Assembly (NCBI GenBank): GCA_907163375.1
Contig: CAJQUW010007983.1
Span: 167,565 to 231,564 of the forward strand
Source: Prostheceraeus crozeri
Taxonomy: Eukaryota; Platyhelminthes; Polycladida; Euryleptidae
DNA length: 64,000 nucleotides
Direction of reading: 5' to 3'
Position 1 is the stretch's first letter; every line of letters starts with the position of its first letter. The position numbers were made by a program, and so were the translations under genes. Shown here one piece after another: positions 33,540 through 47,399 of this stretch. The notes beneath the pieces were generated by a model that was not told where the DNA came from, did no database searches, and was given only the letters and a program-made list of their open reading frames with translations.

Positions 33540-33735
33540 AGATATGCCCTGCATGTGGGCACGAACGTTTCAGGAGCAAGCAAGGCTTTCCGCGCGCATT
33601 ATTACGTAATCTTCCTGGTTTGATATTATAACAATAGCAACGGCTCCAGGCGACCTCGGAGAATCGGAGAACGATCGTGGGGCTGTGATTCGCTGTTCTT
33701 GGTGATCTTCATGTCGTGTTAGCAGTTCGAGGTAA
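33540..33735 (+). promoter_or_regulatory. Candidate promoter and first exon
   Basis: A local island rich in CG dinucleotides contains TTACGTAA at about 33602, a bZIP-type palindrome. It is followed by CG-rich transcribed-looking sequence with no long frame and then CAGTTCGAG with GTAAGAT, a good splice donor near 33732. This is what a short non-coding first exon would look like. If real, the gene would run right, into the 33-bp array. No TATA box is obvious and support is only compositional. Confidence 0.25.
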
Positions 33736-34603
33736 GATTCCCAGCCGGCAAGCCATCTGTCATACTGCTGTCAGGAGCAAGGCGCATACAGATTTCATTT
33801 CGACTTAGTGAAAGCTGAGGGCATTGAATTGTCAAAACTTACAGTAAGGTTAGCTAGGCATGCCTCAACTTGGCCTATTCATTAATCATCGACTACTAGT
33901 ATTCGAAACAGTTGAACGTCACTTACCGCGCTTTGAAAGGAAATTGATGTGAATTTAGGCAAAATTCAGTTCGGCTGACAGATTGCAAGTGGAAAGTCAA
34001 ATACAAACAGTAGACAGTCAAAGCAGCACACACGTACGAGAAGAATTGACATCCACCGATGACCATAGAACGTCGCTGTCCCACGATAATTGTGTGTATC
34101 TACAAAAATTTCAAAATTCGTTGTTTGCGCTTTTTGAATGTTCCTTGTCTATACGTATGTCAAAATGTGATGTATTTCGCAAGTTCTTCAGTCACTGCGT
34201 CATCTAAGGATTCTACCTGCACCAAACGTTTTGTCCACAGTATCATCAATAATTAAATGTCTAGTGTAAAAATGTAATGTTCTTGCTGCGTTTGGTATGA
34301 GAAGCAGGGAGGTTTATCGATTAATTCGCTAAGTGCTTATAAGACTATTTAGACCTTATTGACCCTATCATTTAGTACGATGCTTCTCTAGATGAATTTG
34401 GCGCTTGGACTTATCATAGTTATCACAGATGGAGGTTGCAAAAGCTTTCATTGCTTCTCAAATGCATGATGGAATCCACAGCCAAAACATTTGAACACGG
34501 AACACGTAAATGGAGATAGGATACTCACATTAGGTCTAATATAGGAAGGTACTTGAATGGAGCTTAATAAGGAAAGGCGTCCAAAGAACTATCCACTCAA
34601 AGC
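33736..34603. other. No gene seen; left flank of the 33-bp array
   Basis: AT-rich unique sequence. The frame at 33983-34207 shows no known motif. The last unique bases before the array are AACTATCCACTCAAAGCAG. Confidence 0.35.
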
Positions 34604-37600
34604 AGCATCTCTCACAGCCTAGTCAGACCTATTGTCAGAATCTCTCACAGCCTAGTCGGACCTATTGTCAGAATCTCTCACAGCCTAGTCAGACCTATTG
34701 TCAGAATCTCTCACAGCCTAGTCAGACATACTGTCCGAATCTCCCACAGCCTACTCAGACTTACTGTCAGAATCTCTCACAGCCTAGTCAGACCTACTGT
34801 CAGAACCTCTCCCACCATAGTCAGACCTACTGTCAGAATCTCTCCCAGCCTAGTCAGACATACTGTCCGAATCTCTCTCAGCCTAGTCAGACATACTGTC
34901 AGAATCTCTCCCAGCCTAGTCAGACCTACTGTCAGAATCTCTCCCAGCATAGTCAGACATACTGTCAGAATCTCTCACAGCCTAGTCAGACCTTCCTTCA
35001 GAATCTCTCGCAACCTAGTCAGACCTACTGTCAGAATCTCTCCCAGCATAGTCAGACATACTGTCAGAATCTCTCACAGCCTAGTCAGACCTATTGTCAG
35101 AATCTCTCCCAGCCTAGTCAGACCTACTGTCAGAATCTCTCTCAGCATAGTCAGACTACTGTCAGAATCTTTCCCAGCCTAGTCAGACCTACTGTCAGAA
35201 TCTCTCCCAGCCTAGTCAGACCTACTGTCAGAATCTCTCCATGCATAGTACAACCTTCTGTCAGAATCTCTCACAGCCTAGTCAGACCTACTGTCAGAAT
35301 CTCTCGCAAACGAGTCAGACCTACTGTCAGAATCTCTCACAGCCAAAATCAGACTTTCCTTCAGAATGTCTCACACCCTAGTCAGACCTTCCTTCAGAAT
35401 TTCTCACAACCTAGTCAGACCTACTGTCAGAATCTCTCTCAGCCTAGTCAGACCTACTGTCAGAATCTCTCACAGCCTAGTCAGACCTACTGTCAGATTC
35501 TCTCACAGCCTAGTCAGACCTACTGTCAGAATCTCTCACAGCCTAGTCAGACATACTGTCAGAATCTCTCACAACCTTGTCAGACCTATTGTCAGAATCT
35601 CTCCGAGCATACTCAGACATACTGTCAGAATCTCTCTCAGCATAGTCAGACTACTGTCAGAATCTTTCCCAGCCTAGTCAGACCTACTGTCAGAATCTCT
35701 CACAACCTAGTCAGACCTACTGTCAGAAGCTCTCCCAGCATAGTCAGACATACTGTCTGAACCTCTCCCAGCATAGTCAGACCTTCTGTCAGAATCTCTC
35801 ACAGACTAGTCAGAACTTCCTTCAGAATCTCTCCCAGCCTAGTCAGACCTTCCTCCAGAATCTCTCGCAAAATAGTCAGACCTACTGTCAGAATCTTTCC
35901 CCAATCTAGTCAGACCTACTGTTAGAATCTCTCCCAGCCTAGTCAGACCTACTGTCAGAACCTCTCCCAGCCTAGTCAGACCTACTGTCAGAATCTCTCG
36001 CAGCCTAGTCAGACCTACTGTCAGAATCTCTCACAGACTAGTCAGACATACTGTCAGAATCTCTCCCAGCCTAGTCAGACCTACTGTCAGAATCTCTCCC
36101 AGCCTCATCAGACCTTCCTTCAGAATATCTCGCAACCTAGTAAGACTACTGTCAGAATCTCTCCCAGCCTAGTCAGACCTACTGTCAGAATCTCTCTCAG
36201 CCTAGTCAGACCTATTGTCAGAATCTCTCTCAGCCCAGTCAGACCTACTGTCAGAATCTCTCTCAGCATAGTCAGACTACTGTCAGAATCTTTCACAGCC
36301 TAGTCAGACCTACTGTCAGAATCTCTCCATGCATAGTACAACCTTCTGTCAGAATCTCTCACAGCCTAGTCAGACCTACTGTCAGAATCTCTCCCAACCT
36401 AGTCAGACCGACTGTCAGAATCTTTCCCAGCCTAGTCAGACCTACTCTCAGAATCTCTCACAGCCTATTCAGACCTGCTGTCAGAATCTCTCCCAGCATA
36501 GTCAGACCTACTGTCAGAATCTCTCCCAGCCCAGTCAGAGCAACTATTAGAATCTCTCGCAGCCTAGTCAGACCTACTGTCAGAATCTCTCACAACCTAG
36601 TCAGACCTACTGTCAGAATCTCTCCCAGCCTAGTCGGACCTACTGTCAGAATCTCCCCCAGCATAGTCAGACCTACTGTCTCAATCTCTCCCAACCTAGT
36701 CAGACCTATTGTCAGAATCTCTCCCAGCCTAGTCAGACCTACTGTCAGAATCTCTCACAACCTAGTCAGACCTACTGTCAGAATCTTTCCCAGCATAGTC
36801 AGACCTACTGTCTGAATCCCTCCCAGTATAGTCAGACCTTACTTCAGAATCTCTCACAACCTAGTCAGACCTACTGTCAGAAGCTCTCCCAGCCTAGTCA
36901 GACCTACTGTCTGAATCTCTCACAGCCTAGTCAGACCTACTGTCAGAATCTCTCCCAGCCTAGTCAGACCTACTGTCATAATCTCTCCCAGCATAGTCAG
37001 ACCTTCCTTCAGAATCTCTCACAGCCTAGTCAGACATACTGTCAGAATCTCTCCCAGCATAGTCAGACCTACTGTCAGAATCTCTCCCAGCATGGTACAA
37101 CCTTCTGTCAGAATCTCTCACAGCTTAGTCAGACCTACTGTCAGAATCTCTCACAGCCTAGTCAGACCTACTGTCAGAATCTCTCACGGCCTAGTCAGAC
37201 CTACTGTCTGAATCCCTCCCAGTGTAGTCAGACCTACTGTCTGAATCTCTCCCAGCCTAGTCAGACCTTCCTTCGGAATCTCTCGCAAAATGGTCAGACC
37301 TACTGTCAGAATCTTTCCCTGCCTAGTCAGACCTACCGTTAGAATCTTTCCCAGCCTAGTCAAACCTACTGTCTGAACCTCTCCCAGCATTGTCAGACCT
37401 ACTGTTAGAATCTCTCGCAGCCTAGTCAGACCTACTGTCAGAATCTCTCTCAGCCTAGTCAGACCTATTGTCAGAATCTCTCTCAGCCTAGTCAAACCTA
37501 CTGTCAGAATCTCTCTCAGCATAGTCAGACTACTGTCAGAATCTTTCACAGCCTAGTCAGACCTACTGTCAGAATCTCTCCATGCATAGTACAACCTTCT

Positions 37601-40600
37601 GTCAGAATCTCTCACAGCCTAGTCAGACCTACTGTCAGAATCTCTCCCAACCTAGTCAGACCAACTGTCAGAATCTCTCCCAGCCTAGTCAGACCTACTG
37701 TCAGAATCTCTCCAAGAATAGTCAGACCTGCTGTCAGAATCTCTCCCAGCATAGTCAGACCTACTGTCACAATCTCTCACAGCCTAAATCAGACTTTCCT
37801 TCAGAATGTCTCACAGCCTAGTCAGACCTTCCTTCAGAATTTCTCACAACCTAGTCAGACCTACTGTCAGAATCTCTCTCAGCCTAGTCAGACCTACTGT
37901 CAGAATCTCTCACAGCCTAGTCATACCTACTGTAAGAATCTCTCACAGCCTAGTAAGAACTACTGTCAGATTATCTAACAGCCTAGTCAGACATACTGTC
38001 AGAATCTCTCACAACCTTGTTAGACCTAATGTCAGAATCTCTACCAGCCTACTCAGACATACTGTCAGAATCTCTCTCAGCATAGTCAGACTACTGTCAG
38101 AATATTTCCCAGCCTAGTCAGACCTACTGTCAGAATCTCTCCAAGAATAGTCATACCTGCTGTCAGAATCTCTCCCAGAATAGTCAGACCTACTGTCTGA
38201 TCCTCTCCAAGCCCAGTCAGACCAACTATTAGAATCTCTCGCAGCCTAGTCCGACCTACTGTCAGAATCTCTCACAACCCAGTCAGACCTACTGTCAGAA
38301 TCTTTCCCAGTCAGACCTACTATTAGAATCTCTCGCAGCCTAGTCAGACCGACTGTCAGAATCCCTCCCAGCATAGTCAGACCTACTATCTAAATCTCTC
38401 CCATCATAGTCAGACCTACTGTCATAATCTCTCCCAGCATAGTCAGACCTACTGTCAGAATCTCTCCCAGCATAGTCAGACCTACTGTCAGAATCTCTCA
38501 CAGCCTAGTCAGACATACTGTCAGAATCTCTCCCAGCCTAGTCAGACCTTCCTCCAGAATCTCTCGCAAAATAGTCAGACCTACTGTCAAAATCTTTCCC
38601 AGCCTAGTCAGACCTACTGTTAGAATCTCTCCCAGCCTAGTCAGACCTACTGTCAGAACCTCTCCCAGCCTAGTCAGACCTACTGTTAGAATCTCTCCCA
38701 GCCCAGTCAGACCTACTGTCAGAATCTCTCACAGACTAGTCAGACATACTGTCAGAATCTCTCCCAACCTAGTCAGACCTACTGTCAGAATCTCTCACAG
38801 CCTAGTCAGACATACTGTCAGAATCTCTCCCAGCATAGTCAGACCTACTGTCAAAATCTCTCCCAACCTAGTCAGAACTTCCTTCAGAATCTCTCCCAGC
38901 CTAGTCAGACCTACTGGCATAATCTCTCCCAGCCTAGGCAGACCTACTGTCAGAATCTCTCCCAGCCTAGTCAGACCTACTGTCAGAATCTCTCACAGCC
39001 TAGTCAGACATACTGTCAGAATCTCTCCCAGCATAGTCAGACCTACTGTCAGAATCTCTCCCAGCCTAAACCAGACTTTACTTCAGGATTTCTCACAGCC
39101 TAGTCAGACCTTCCTTCAGAATTTCTCACAACCTAGTCAGACCTACTGTCAGAATCTCTCACAGCCTAGTCAGACCTACTGTCTGAATCCCTCCCAGTGT
39201 AGTCAGACCTACTGTCTGAATCTCTCCCAGCATAGTCAGACCTACTGTCAGAATCTGTCCCAGCATGGTACAACCTTCTGTCAGAATCTCTCACAGCTTA
39301 GTCAGACCTACTGTCTGAATCTCTCCCAGCCTAGTCAGACCTACTGTCAGAATCTCTCCCAGCATAGTCAGAACTTCTGTCAGAATCCCTCCCAGCATAG
39401 TCAGACCTACTGTCTGAACCTCTAACAGCCTTGTCAGACCTACTGTCTGAATCCCTCCCAGCATAGTCAGACCTACTGTCAGAATCTCTCCCAGCCTAGC
39501 CAGACCTGCTGTCAGAATCTCTCCCAGCATAGTCAGACCTACTGTCAGAATCTCTCCCAGCATAGTCAGACCTACTGTCAGAACCTCTCCAAGCCTAGTC
39601 AGACCTACTGTCTGAATCTCTCTCAGTATATTACAACCTTCTGTCTCAACCTCCCCCAGCATAGTCAGACCTACTGTCAGAATCTCTCACAGCATAGTCA
39701 GACCTACTGTCAGAATCTCTCCCAGCCTAGTCAGACCTACTGTCAGAATCTCTCACAGACTAGTCAGACTACTGTCAGAATCTCTCACAACCTAGTCAGA
39801 CCTTCTGTCAGAATCCCTCCCAGCCTAGTCAGACCTACAGTCAGAATCCCTCCCAGCACAGTCAGACCTACTGTCTGAACCTCTCCCAGCCTAGTCAGAC
39901 CTACTGTCTGAATCCCTCCCAGCATAGTCAGACCTACTGTCAGAATCTCTCCCAGCATACTCAGACCTACTGTCTGAAACGCTCCCTGCCTACTCAGACC
40001 TACAGTCTGAACCTCTCCCAACCCAGTCAGACCTACTGTCAGAATCCCTCCCAGCCTAGTCAGACCTACTGTCAGAACCTCTCCCAGCCTAGTCAGACCT
40101 ACTGTCAGAATTTCTCCCAGCCTAGTCAGACCTACTGTCAGAATCTCTCCCAGCCTAGTCAGACCTACTGTCTGAATCCCTCCCAGTGTAGTCAGACCTA
40201 CTGTCTGAATCTCTCCCAGCATAGTCAGACCTACTGTCAGAATCTGTCCCAGCATGGTACAACCTTCTGTCAGAATCTCTCACAGCTTAGTCAGACCTAC
40301 TGTCTGAATCTCTCCCAGCCTAGTCAGACCTACTGTCAGAATCTCTCCCAGCCTAGTCAGACCTACTGTCTGAATCACTCCCAGCCTAGTCAGACCTACT
40401 GTCTGAACCCCTCCCTGCCTACTCAGACTTACAGTCTGAACCTCTCCCAACCCAGTATGACCTACTGTCAGAATCCCTCCCAGCCTAGTCAGACCTACTG
40501 TCTGAACCCCTCCCTGCCTACTCAGACCTACAGTCTGAACCTCTTCCAACCCAGTCAGACCTACTGTCAGAATCTCTCCCAGCCTAGTCAGAACTTCCTT

Positions 40601-43600
40601 CAGAATCTCTCACAGCCTAGTCAGACCTTCCTCCAGAATCTCTCGCACAATAGTCAGACCTACTGTCAGAATCTTTCCCCAATCTAGTCAGACCTACTGT
40701 TAGAATCTCTCCCAGCCTAGTCAGACCTACTGTCAGAACCTCTCCCAGCCTAGTCAGACCTACTGTTAGAATCTCTCGCAGCCTAGTCAGACCTACTGTC
40801 AGAATCTCTCACAGACTAGTCAGACATACTGTCAGAATCTCTCCCAGCATAGTCAGACCTACTGTCAGAATCTCTCCCAGCCTAGTCAGAACTTCCTTCA
40901 GAATCTCTCCCAGCCTAGTCAGACCTTCTGTCAGAATCTCTCACAGCTTAGTCAGACCTACTGTCTGAATCTCTCCCAGCCTAGTCAGAGCTACTGTCAG
41001 AATCTCTCCCAGTATATTACAACCTTCTGTCTGAACCTCCCCCAGCATAGTCAGACCTACTGTCAGAATCTCTCACAGCATAGTCAGACCTACTGTCTCA
41101 ATCTCTCCCAGCATAGTCAGACCTACTGTTTGAATCTCTCCCAGCAAAGTCAGACCTACTGTCAGAATCTCTCCCAGCATAGTCAGACCTACTGTCAGAA
41201 TCTCTCACAACCGAGTCAGACCTTCTGTCAGAATCTCTCACAGCTTAGTCAGACCTACTGTCAGAATCCCTCCCAGCCTAGTCAGACCTACTGTCTGAAT
41301 CCCTCCCAGCATAGTCAGACCTACTGTCAGAATCTCTCCCAGCATACTCAGACCGACTGTCAGAATCCCTCCCAGCCTAGTCAGACCAACTGTCTGAACC
41401 CCTCCCTGCCTAGTCAGACCTACAGTCTGAACCTCTCCCAACCCAGTCAGACCTACTGTCAGAATCTCTCCCAGCATAGTCAGACCTACTGTCAGAATCT
41501 CTCGCAGCTTAGTCAGACCTACTGTCAGAATCTCTCCCAGCATAGTCAGACCTACTGTCAGAATCTCTCCCAGCCTAGTCAGAACTTCCTTCAGAATCTC
41601 TCACAACCTAGTCAGACCTACTGTCAGAAGCTCTCCCAGCATAGTCAGACCTACTGTCTGAACCTCTCCCACCATAGTCAGACCTACTGTCAGAATCTCC
41701 CCCAGCCTAGTCAGACCTTCCTCCAGAATCTCTCGCAAAATAGTCAGACCTACTGTCAGAATCTTTCCCAGCCTAGTCAGACCTACTGTTAGAATCTCTC
41801 CCAGCCTAGTCAGACCTACTGTCAGAACCTCTCCCAGCCTAGTCAGACCTACTGTTAGAATCTCTCGCAGCCTAGTCAGACCTACTGTCAGAATCTCTCA
41901 CAGACTAGTCAGACATACTGTCAGAATCTCTCGCAAAATAGTCAGACCTACTGTCAGAATCTCTCACAGCCCAGTCAGACATACTGTCAGAATCTCTCCC
42001 AGCCTAGTCAGACCTACTGTCTGAATCTCTCCCTGCCTAGTCAGAACTTCCTTCAGAATCTCTCCCAGCCTAGTCAGACCTACTGTCAGAATCTCTCCCA
42101 GCATGGTACAACCTTCTTTCAGAATCTCTCACAGCTTAGTCAGACCTACTGTCAGAATCTCTCCCAGCCTAGTCAGACCTACTGTCAGAATCTCTCCCAG
42201 TATATTACAACCTTCTGTCTGAACCTCCCCCAGCATAGTCAGACCTACTGTCAGAATCTCTCCCAGCCTAGTCAGACCTACTGTCAGAATCTCTCCCAGT
42301 ATATTACAACCTTCTGTCTGAACCTCCCCCAGCATAGTCAGACCTACTGTCAGAATCTCTCACAGCATAGTCAGACCTACTGTCTGAATCTCTCCCAGCC
42401 TAGTCAGACCTACTGTCAGAACCTCTCCCAGCCTAGTCAGACCTACTGTCAGAATCTCTCCCAGCGTAGTCAGACCTACTGTCAGAATCTCTCCCAACCT
42501 AGTCAGAACTTCCTTCAGAATCTCTCCCAGCCTTGTCAGACCTACTGTCATAATCTCTCCCAGCCTAGTCAGACCTTCTGTCAGAATCTCTCACAGCTTA
42601 GTCAGACCTACTGTCTGAATCTCTCCCAGCATAGTCAGACCTACTGTCTGAATCTCTCCCAGCATAGTCAGACCTACTGTCAGAATCTCTCCAAGCTTAG
42701 TCAGACCTACTGTCAGAATCTCTCGCAGCCTAGTCAGACCTACTGTCAGAATCTCTCACAGCCTAGTCAGACCTACTGTCAGAATCTCTCACAACCTAGT
42801 CAGACATACTGTCAGAATCTTTCCCAGCATAGTCAGACCTACTGTCAGAATCTCTCCCAGCATAGTCAGACCTACTGTCTGAATCTCTCACAGCATAGTC
42901 AGACCTACTGTCTGAATCCCTCCCAGTGTAGTCAGACCTACTGTCTTAATCTCTCCCAGCATAGTCAGACCTACTGTCAGAATCTCTCCCACCATAGTCA
43001 GACCTACTGTCAGAATCTCTCCCAGCCCAGTCAGACCTACTGTCAGAATCTCTCGCAGCCTAGTCAGACCTACTGTCAGAATCTCTCACAGCCTAGTCAG
43101 ACATACTGTCAGAGTCTCTCCCAGCTTAGTCAGACCTTCTGTCAGAAACTCTCCCAGCCTAGTCAGACCTACTGTCAGAATCTCTCCCAGCATAGTCAGA
43201 CATACTGTCAGAAGCTCTCCCAGCATAGTCAGACCTACTGTCAGAATCTCTCCCAGCATAGTGCAACCTTCTGTCAGAATCTCTCACAGCCTAGTCAGAC
43301 CTACTGTCAGAATCTCTCCCAGCCTAGTCAGAACTTCCTTCAGAATCTCTCACAACCTAGTCAGACCTACTGTCAGAAACTCTCCCAGCCTAGTCAGACC
43401 TACTGTCAGAATCTCTCCCAGCATAGTCAGACATGCTGTCAGAATCTCCCGAAGCATAGTCAGACCTACTTTCAGATTCTCTCCGAGCCTAGTCAGACCT
43501 TCTGTCAGAACCTCTCCAGAGTAGTCAGACCTACTGTCAGAATCTCTCCCACCATAGTCAGACCTACTGTCAGAATCTCTCCCAGCCCAGTCAGACCTAC

Positions 43601-46600
43601 TGTCAGAATCTCTCGCAGCCTAGTCAGACCTACTGTCAGAATCTCTCACAGCCTAGTCAGACATACTGTCAGAGTCTCTCACAGCTTAGTCAGACCTACT
43701 GTCTGAATCTCTCCCAGCATAGTCAGACCTACTGTCTGAATCTCTCCCAGCATAGTCAGACCTACTGTTTGAATCTCCCCCAGCAAAGTCAGACCTACTG
43801 TCAGAATCTCTCCCAGCATAGTCAGACCTACTGTCAGAATCTCTCACAGACTAGTCAGACTACTGTCAGAATCTCTCACAACCGAGTCAGACCTTCTGTC
43901 AGAATCTCTCACAGCTTAGTCAGACCTACTGTCAGAATCCCTCCCAGCATAGTCAGACCTAATGTCAGAATCTCTCCCAGCATACTCAGACCGACTGTCT
44001 CAATCTCTCCCAGCATAGTCAGACCTACTGTTTGAATCTCTCCCAGCAAAGTCAGACCTACTGTCAGAATCTCTCCCAGCATAGTCAGACCTACTGTCAG
44101 AATCTCTCACAACCGAGTCAGACCTTCTGTCAGAATCTGCCACAGCTTAGTCAGACCTACTGTCAGAATCCCTCCCAGCCTAGTCAGACCTACTGTCTGA
44201 ATCCCTCCCAGCATAGTCAGACCTACTGTCAGAATCTCTCCCAGCATACTCAGACCGACTGTCAGAATCCCTCCCAGCCTAGTCAGACCAACTGTCTGAA
44301 CCCCTCCCTGCCTAGTCAGACCTACAGTCTGAACCTCTCCCAACCCAGTCAGACCTACTGTCAGAATCTCTCCCAAAATAGTCAGACCTACTGTCAGAAT
44401 CTCTCGCAGCTTAGTCAGACCTTCTTTCAGAATCTCTCGCAACCTAGTCAGACCTACTGTCAGAATCTCTCCCAGCCTAGTCAGACCTAATGTCAGAATC
44501 TCTCACGGCCTAGTCAGACCTGCTGTCAGAATCTCTTCCAGCCTAGTCAGACCTACTGTTAGAATCTCTCCCAGCCTAGTCAGACCTACTGTCTGAACTT
44601 CTCCCATCCTACTTAGACCTACCGTCAGAATCTCTTCAGCATAGTCAGACCTAATATCTAAATCTCTCCCATCATAGTCAGACCTCCTGTCAGAATCTCT
44701 CTCAGCCTAGTCAGACCTACTGTCTGAACCTCTCCCAGCATAGAGCCTAGTCAGACCTACTGTCAGAATCTCTCCCAGCCTAGTCAGACCTACTGTCAGA
44801 ATCTCTCCCAGCATAGTCAGACCTACTGTCAGAATCGCTCAAAGCCTAGTCAGACCTACTGTCAGAATCTCTCAAAAATAGTCTGACCTACTGTCAGAAT
44901 CTCTCCCAGCCTAGTCAGACCTACTGTCAGAATCTCTCCCAGCATAGTCAGACCTGCTGTTAGAATCTATCCCAGCATAGTCAGACCTACTGTCAGAATC
45001 TCTCGCAGCCTAGTCAGACCTACTGTCAGAATCTCTCCCAGCCTAGTCAGACCTACTGTCAGAATCTCTCCCAGCCTAGTCAGACCTACTGTCAGAATCT
45101 CTCCCAGCCTAGTCAGACCTTCTGTCAGAATCTCTCCCAGCATAGTCAGACCTACTGTCAGAATCTCTCCCAGCCTAGTCAGACCTACTGTCAGAATCTC
45201 TCCCAGCCTAGTCAGACCTACTGTCAGAATCTCTCACAGCCTAGTCAGACCTACTGTCAGAATCTCTCCCAGCCTAGTCAGACCTACTGTCTGAACCTCT
45301 CCCAGCATAGTCAGACCTACTGTCAGAATCTCTCACAACCTTGTCAGACCTACTGTCAGAATCTCACACAGCCTAGTCAGACCTACTGTCAGAATGTCTC
45401 ACGGCCTAGTCAGACCTGCTGTCAGAATCTCTTCCAGCCTAGTCAGACCTACTGTTAGAATCTCTCCCAGCATAGTACGACCTTCTGTCTGAACCTCTCC
45501 CAGCCTAGTCAGACCTACTATCAGAATCTCTCACAGCATAGTCAGACCTACTGTCTGAATCTCTCCCAGCATAGTCAGACCTACTATTAGAGTCTCTCAC
45601 AGCCTAGTCAGACCTACTGTCAGAATCTCTCCCACCATAGTCAGACCTACTGACAGAATCTCTCCCAGCCTAGTCAGACCTACTGTCAGAATCTCTAACA
45701 GCCTAGTCAGACATACTGTTAGAATCTCTCCCAGCCTAGTCAGACCTACTGTCAGAATCTCTCCCAGCATAGTCAGACCTACTGTCAGAATCTCTCCCAG
45801 CCAAGTCAGACCTACTGTCAGAATCTTTCCCAGAGTAGTCAGACCTACTGTCAGAATCTCTCCCAGCCTAGTCAGACCTACTGTCAGAATCTCTCCCAGC
45901 CCAGTCAGACCTACTGTCAGAATCTCTCCCAGCATAGTCAGACCTACTGTCAGAAACTCTCCCAGCCTAGTCAGACCTACTGTCAGAATCTCTCCCAGCC
46001 TAGTCAGACATACTGTCAGAAGCTCTCACAACCTAGTCAGACCTACTATTAGAGTCTCTCACAGCCTAGTCAGACCTACTGTCAGAATCTCTCCCACCAT
46101 AGTCAGACCTACTGTCAGAATCTCTCCCAGCATAGTCAGACCTACTGTCAGAATCTCTCACAGCCTAGTCAGACCTACTGTCAGAATCTCTCCCAGCATA
46201 GTCAGACCTACTGTCAGAATCTCTCCCAGCCTAGTCAGACCTACTGTCAGAATCTCTCCCAGCATAGTCAGACCTACTGTTAGAATCTCTCCCAGCCTAG
46301 TCAGACCTACTGTCAGAACCTCTCACAGCCTAGTCAGACCTACTGTTAGAATCTCTCGCAGCCTAGTCAGACCTACTGTCAGAATCTCTCCCACCCTAGT
46401 CAGACCTACTGTCAGAAGCTCTCACAACCTAGTCAGACCTACTGTCTGAACCTCTAACAGCCTAGTCAGAACTACTGTCAGAATCTCTCCCACCATAGTC
46501 AGACCTACTGTCAGAATCTCTCGGAGCCTAGTCAGACCTACTGTCAGAATCTCTCACAGCCTAGTCAGACATACTGTCAGAATCTCTCCCAGCTTAGTCT

Positions 46601-47399
46601 GACCTACTGTCAGAAACTCTCCCAGCCTAGTCAGACCTACAGTCAGAATCTCTCCCAGCCTAGTCAGACCTACTGTCAGAATCTCTCTCAGCCTAGTCAG
46701 ACCTACCGTCAGAATCTCTCACAGCATAGTCAGACCTAATATCTAAATCTCTCCCATCATAGTCAGACCTCCTGTCAGAATCTCTCTCAGCCTAGTCAGA
46801 CCTACTGTCAGAATCTCTCCCAGCATAGTCAGACCTACTGTCAGAATCTCTCACAACCTAGTCAGACATACTGTCAGAATCTTTCCCAGCATAGTCAGAC
46901 CTACTGTCAGAATCTCTCCCAGCATAGTCAGACCTACTGTCTGAATCTCTCACAGCATAGTCAGACCTACTGTCAGAATCTCTCCCAGCCTAGTCAGACC
47001 TTCCTTCAGAATCTCTCGCAAAATAGTCAGACCTACTGTCAGAATCTCTCCCAGCCTAGTCAGACCTACTGTCAGAATCTCTCCCAGCCTAGTCAGACCT
47101 ACTGTCAGAATCTCTCCCAGCATAGTCAGACCTACTGTCAGAATCTCTCCCAGCATAGTCAGACCTACTGTTAGAATCTCTCCCAGCCTAGTCAGACCTA
47201 CTGTCTGAACCTCTCCCAGCATAGAGCCTAGTCAGACCTACTGTCAGAATCTCTCCCAGCCTAGTCAGACTTACTGTCAGAACCTCTCCCAGCATAGTCA
47301 GACCTACTGTCTGAACCTCTCCCAGCATAGTCAGACCTACTGTCAGAATCTCTCACAACCTAGTCAGACCTACTGTCAGAATCTCACACAGCCTAGTCA

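Noticed and set aside
13747-33692. Shared CGTGGGGCTGTGATTC at about 13746 and 33674
   Set aside because: One 16-base match between two places in 64 kb is roughly at chance level and the flanks do not align.
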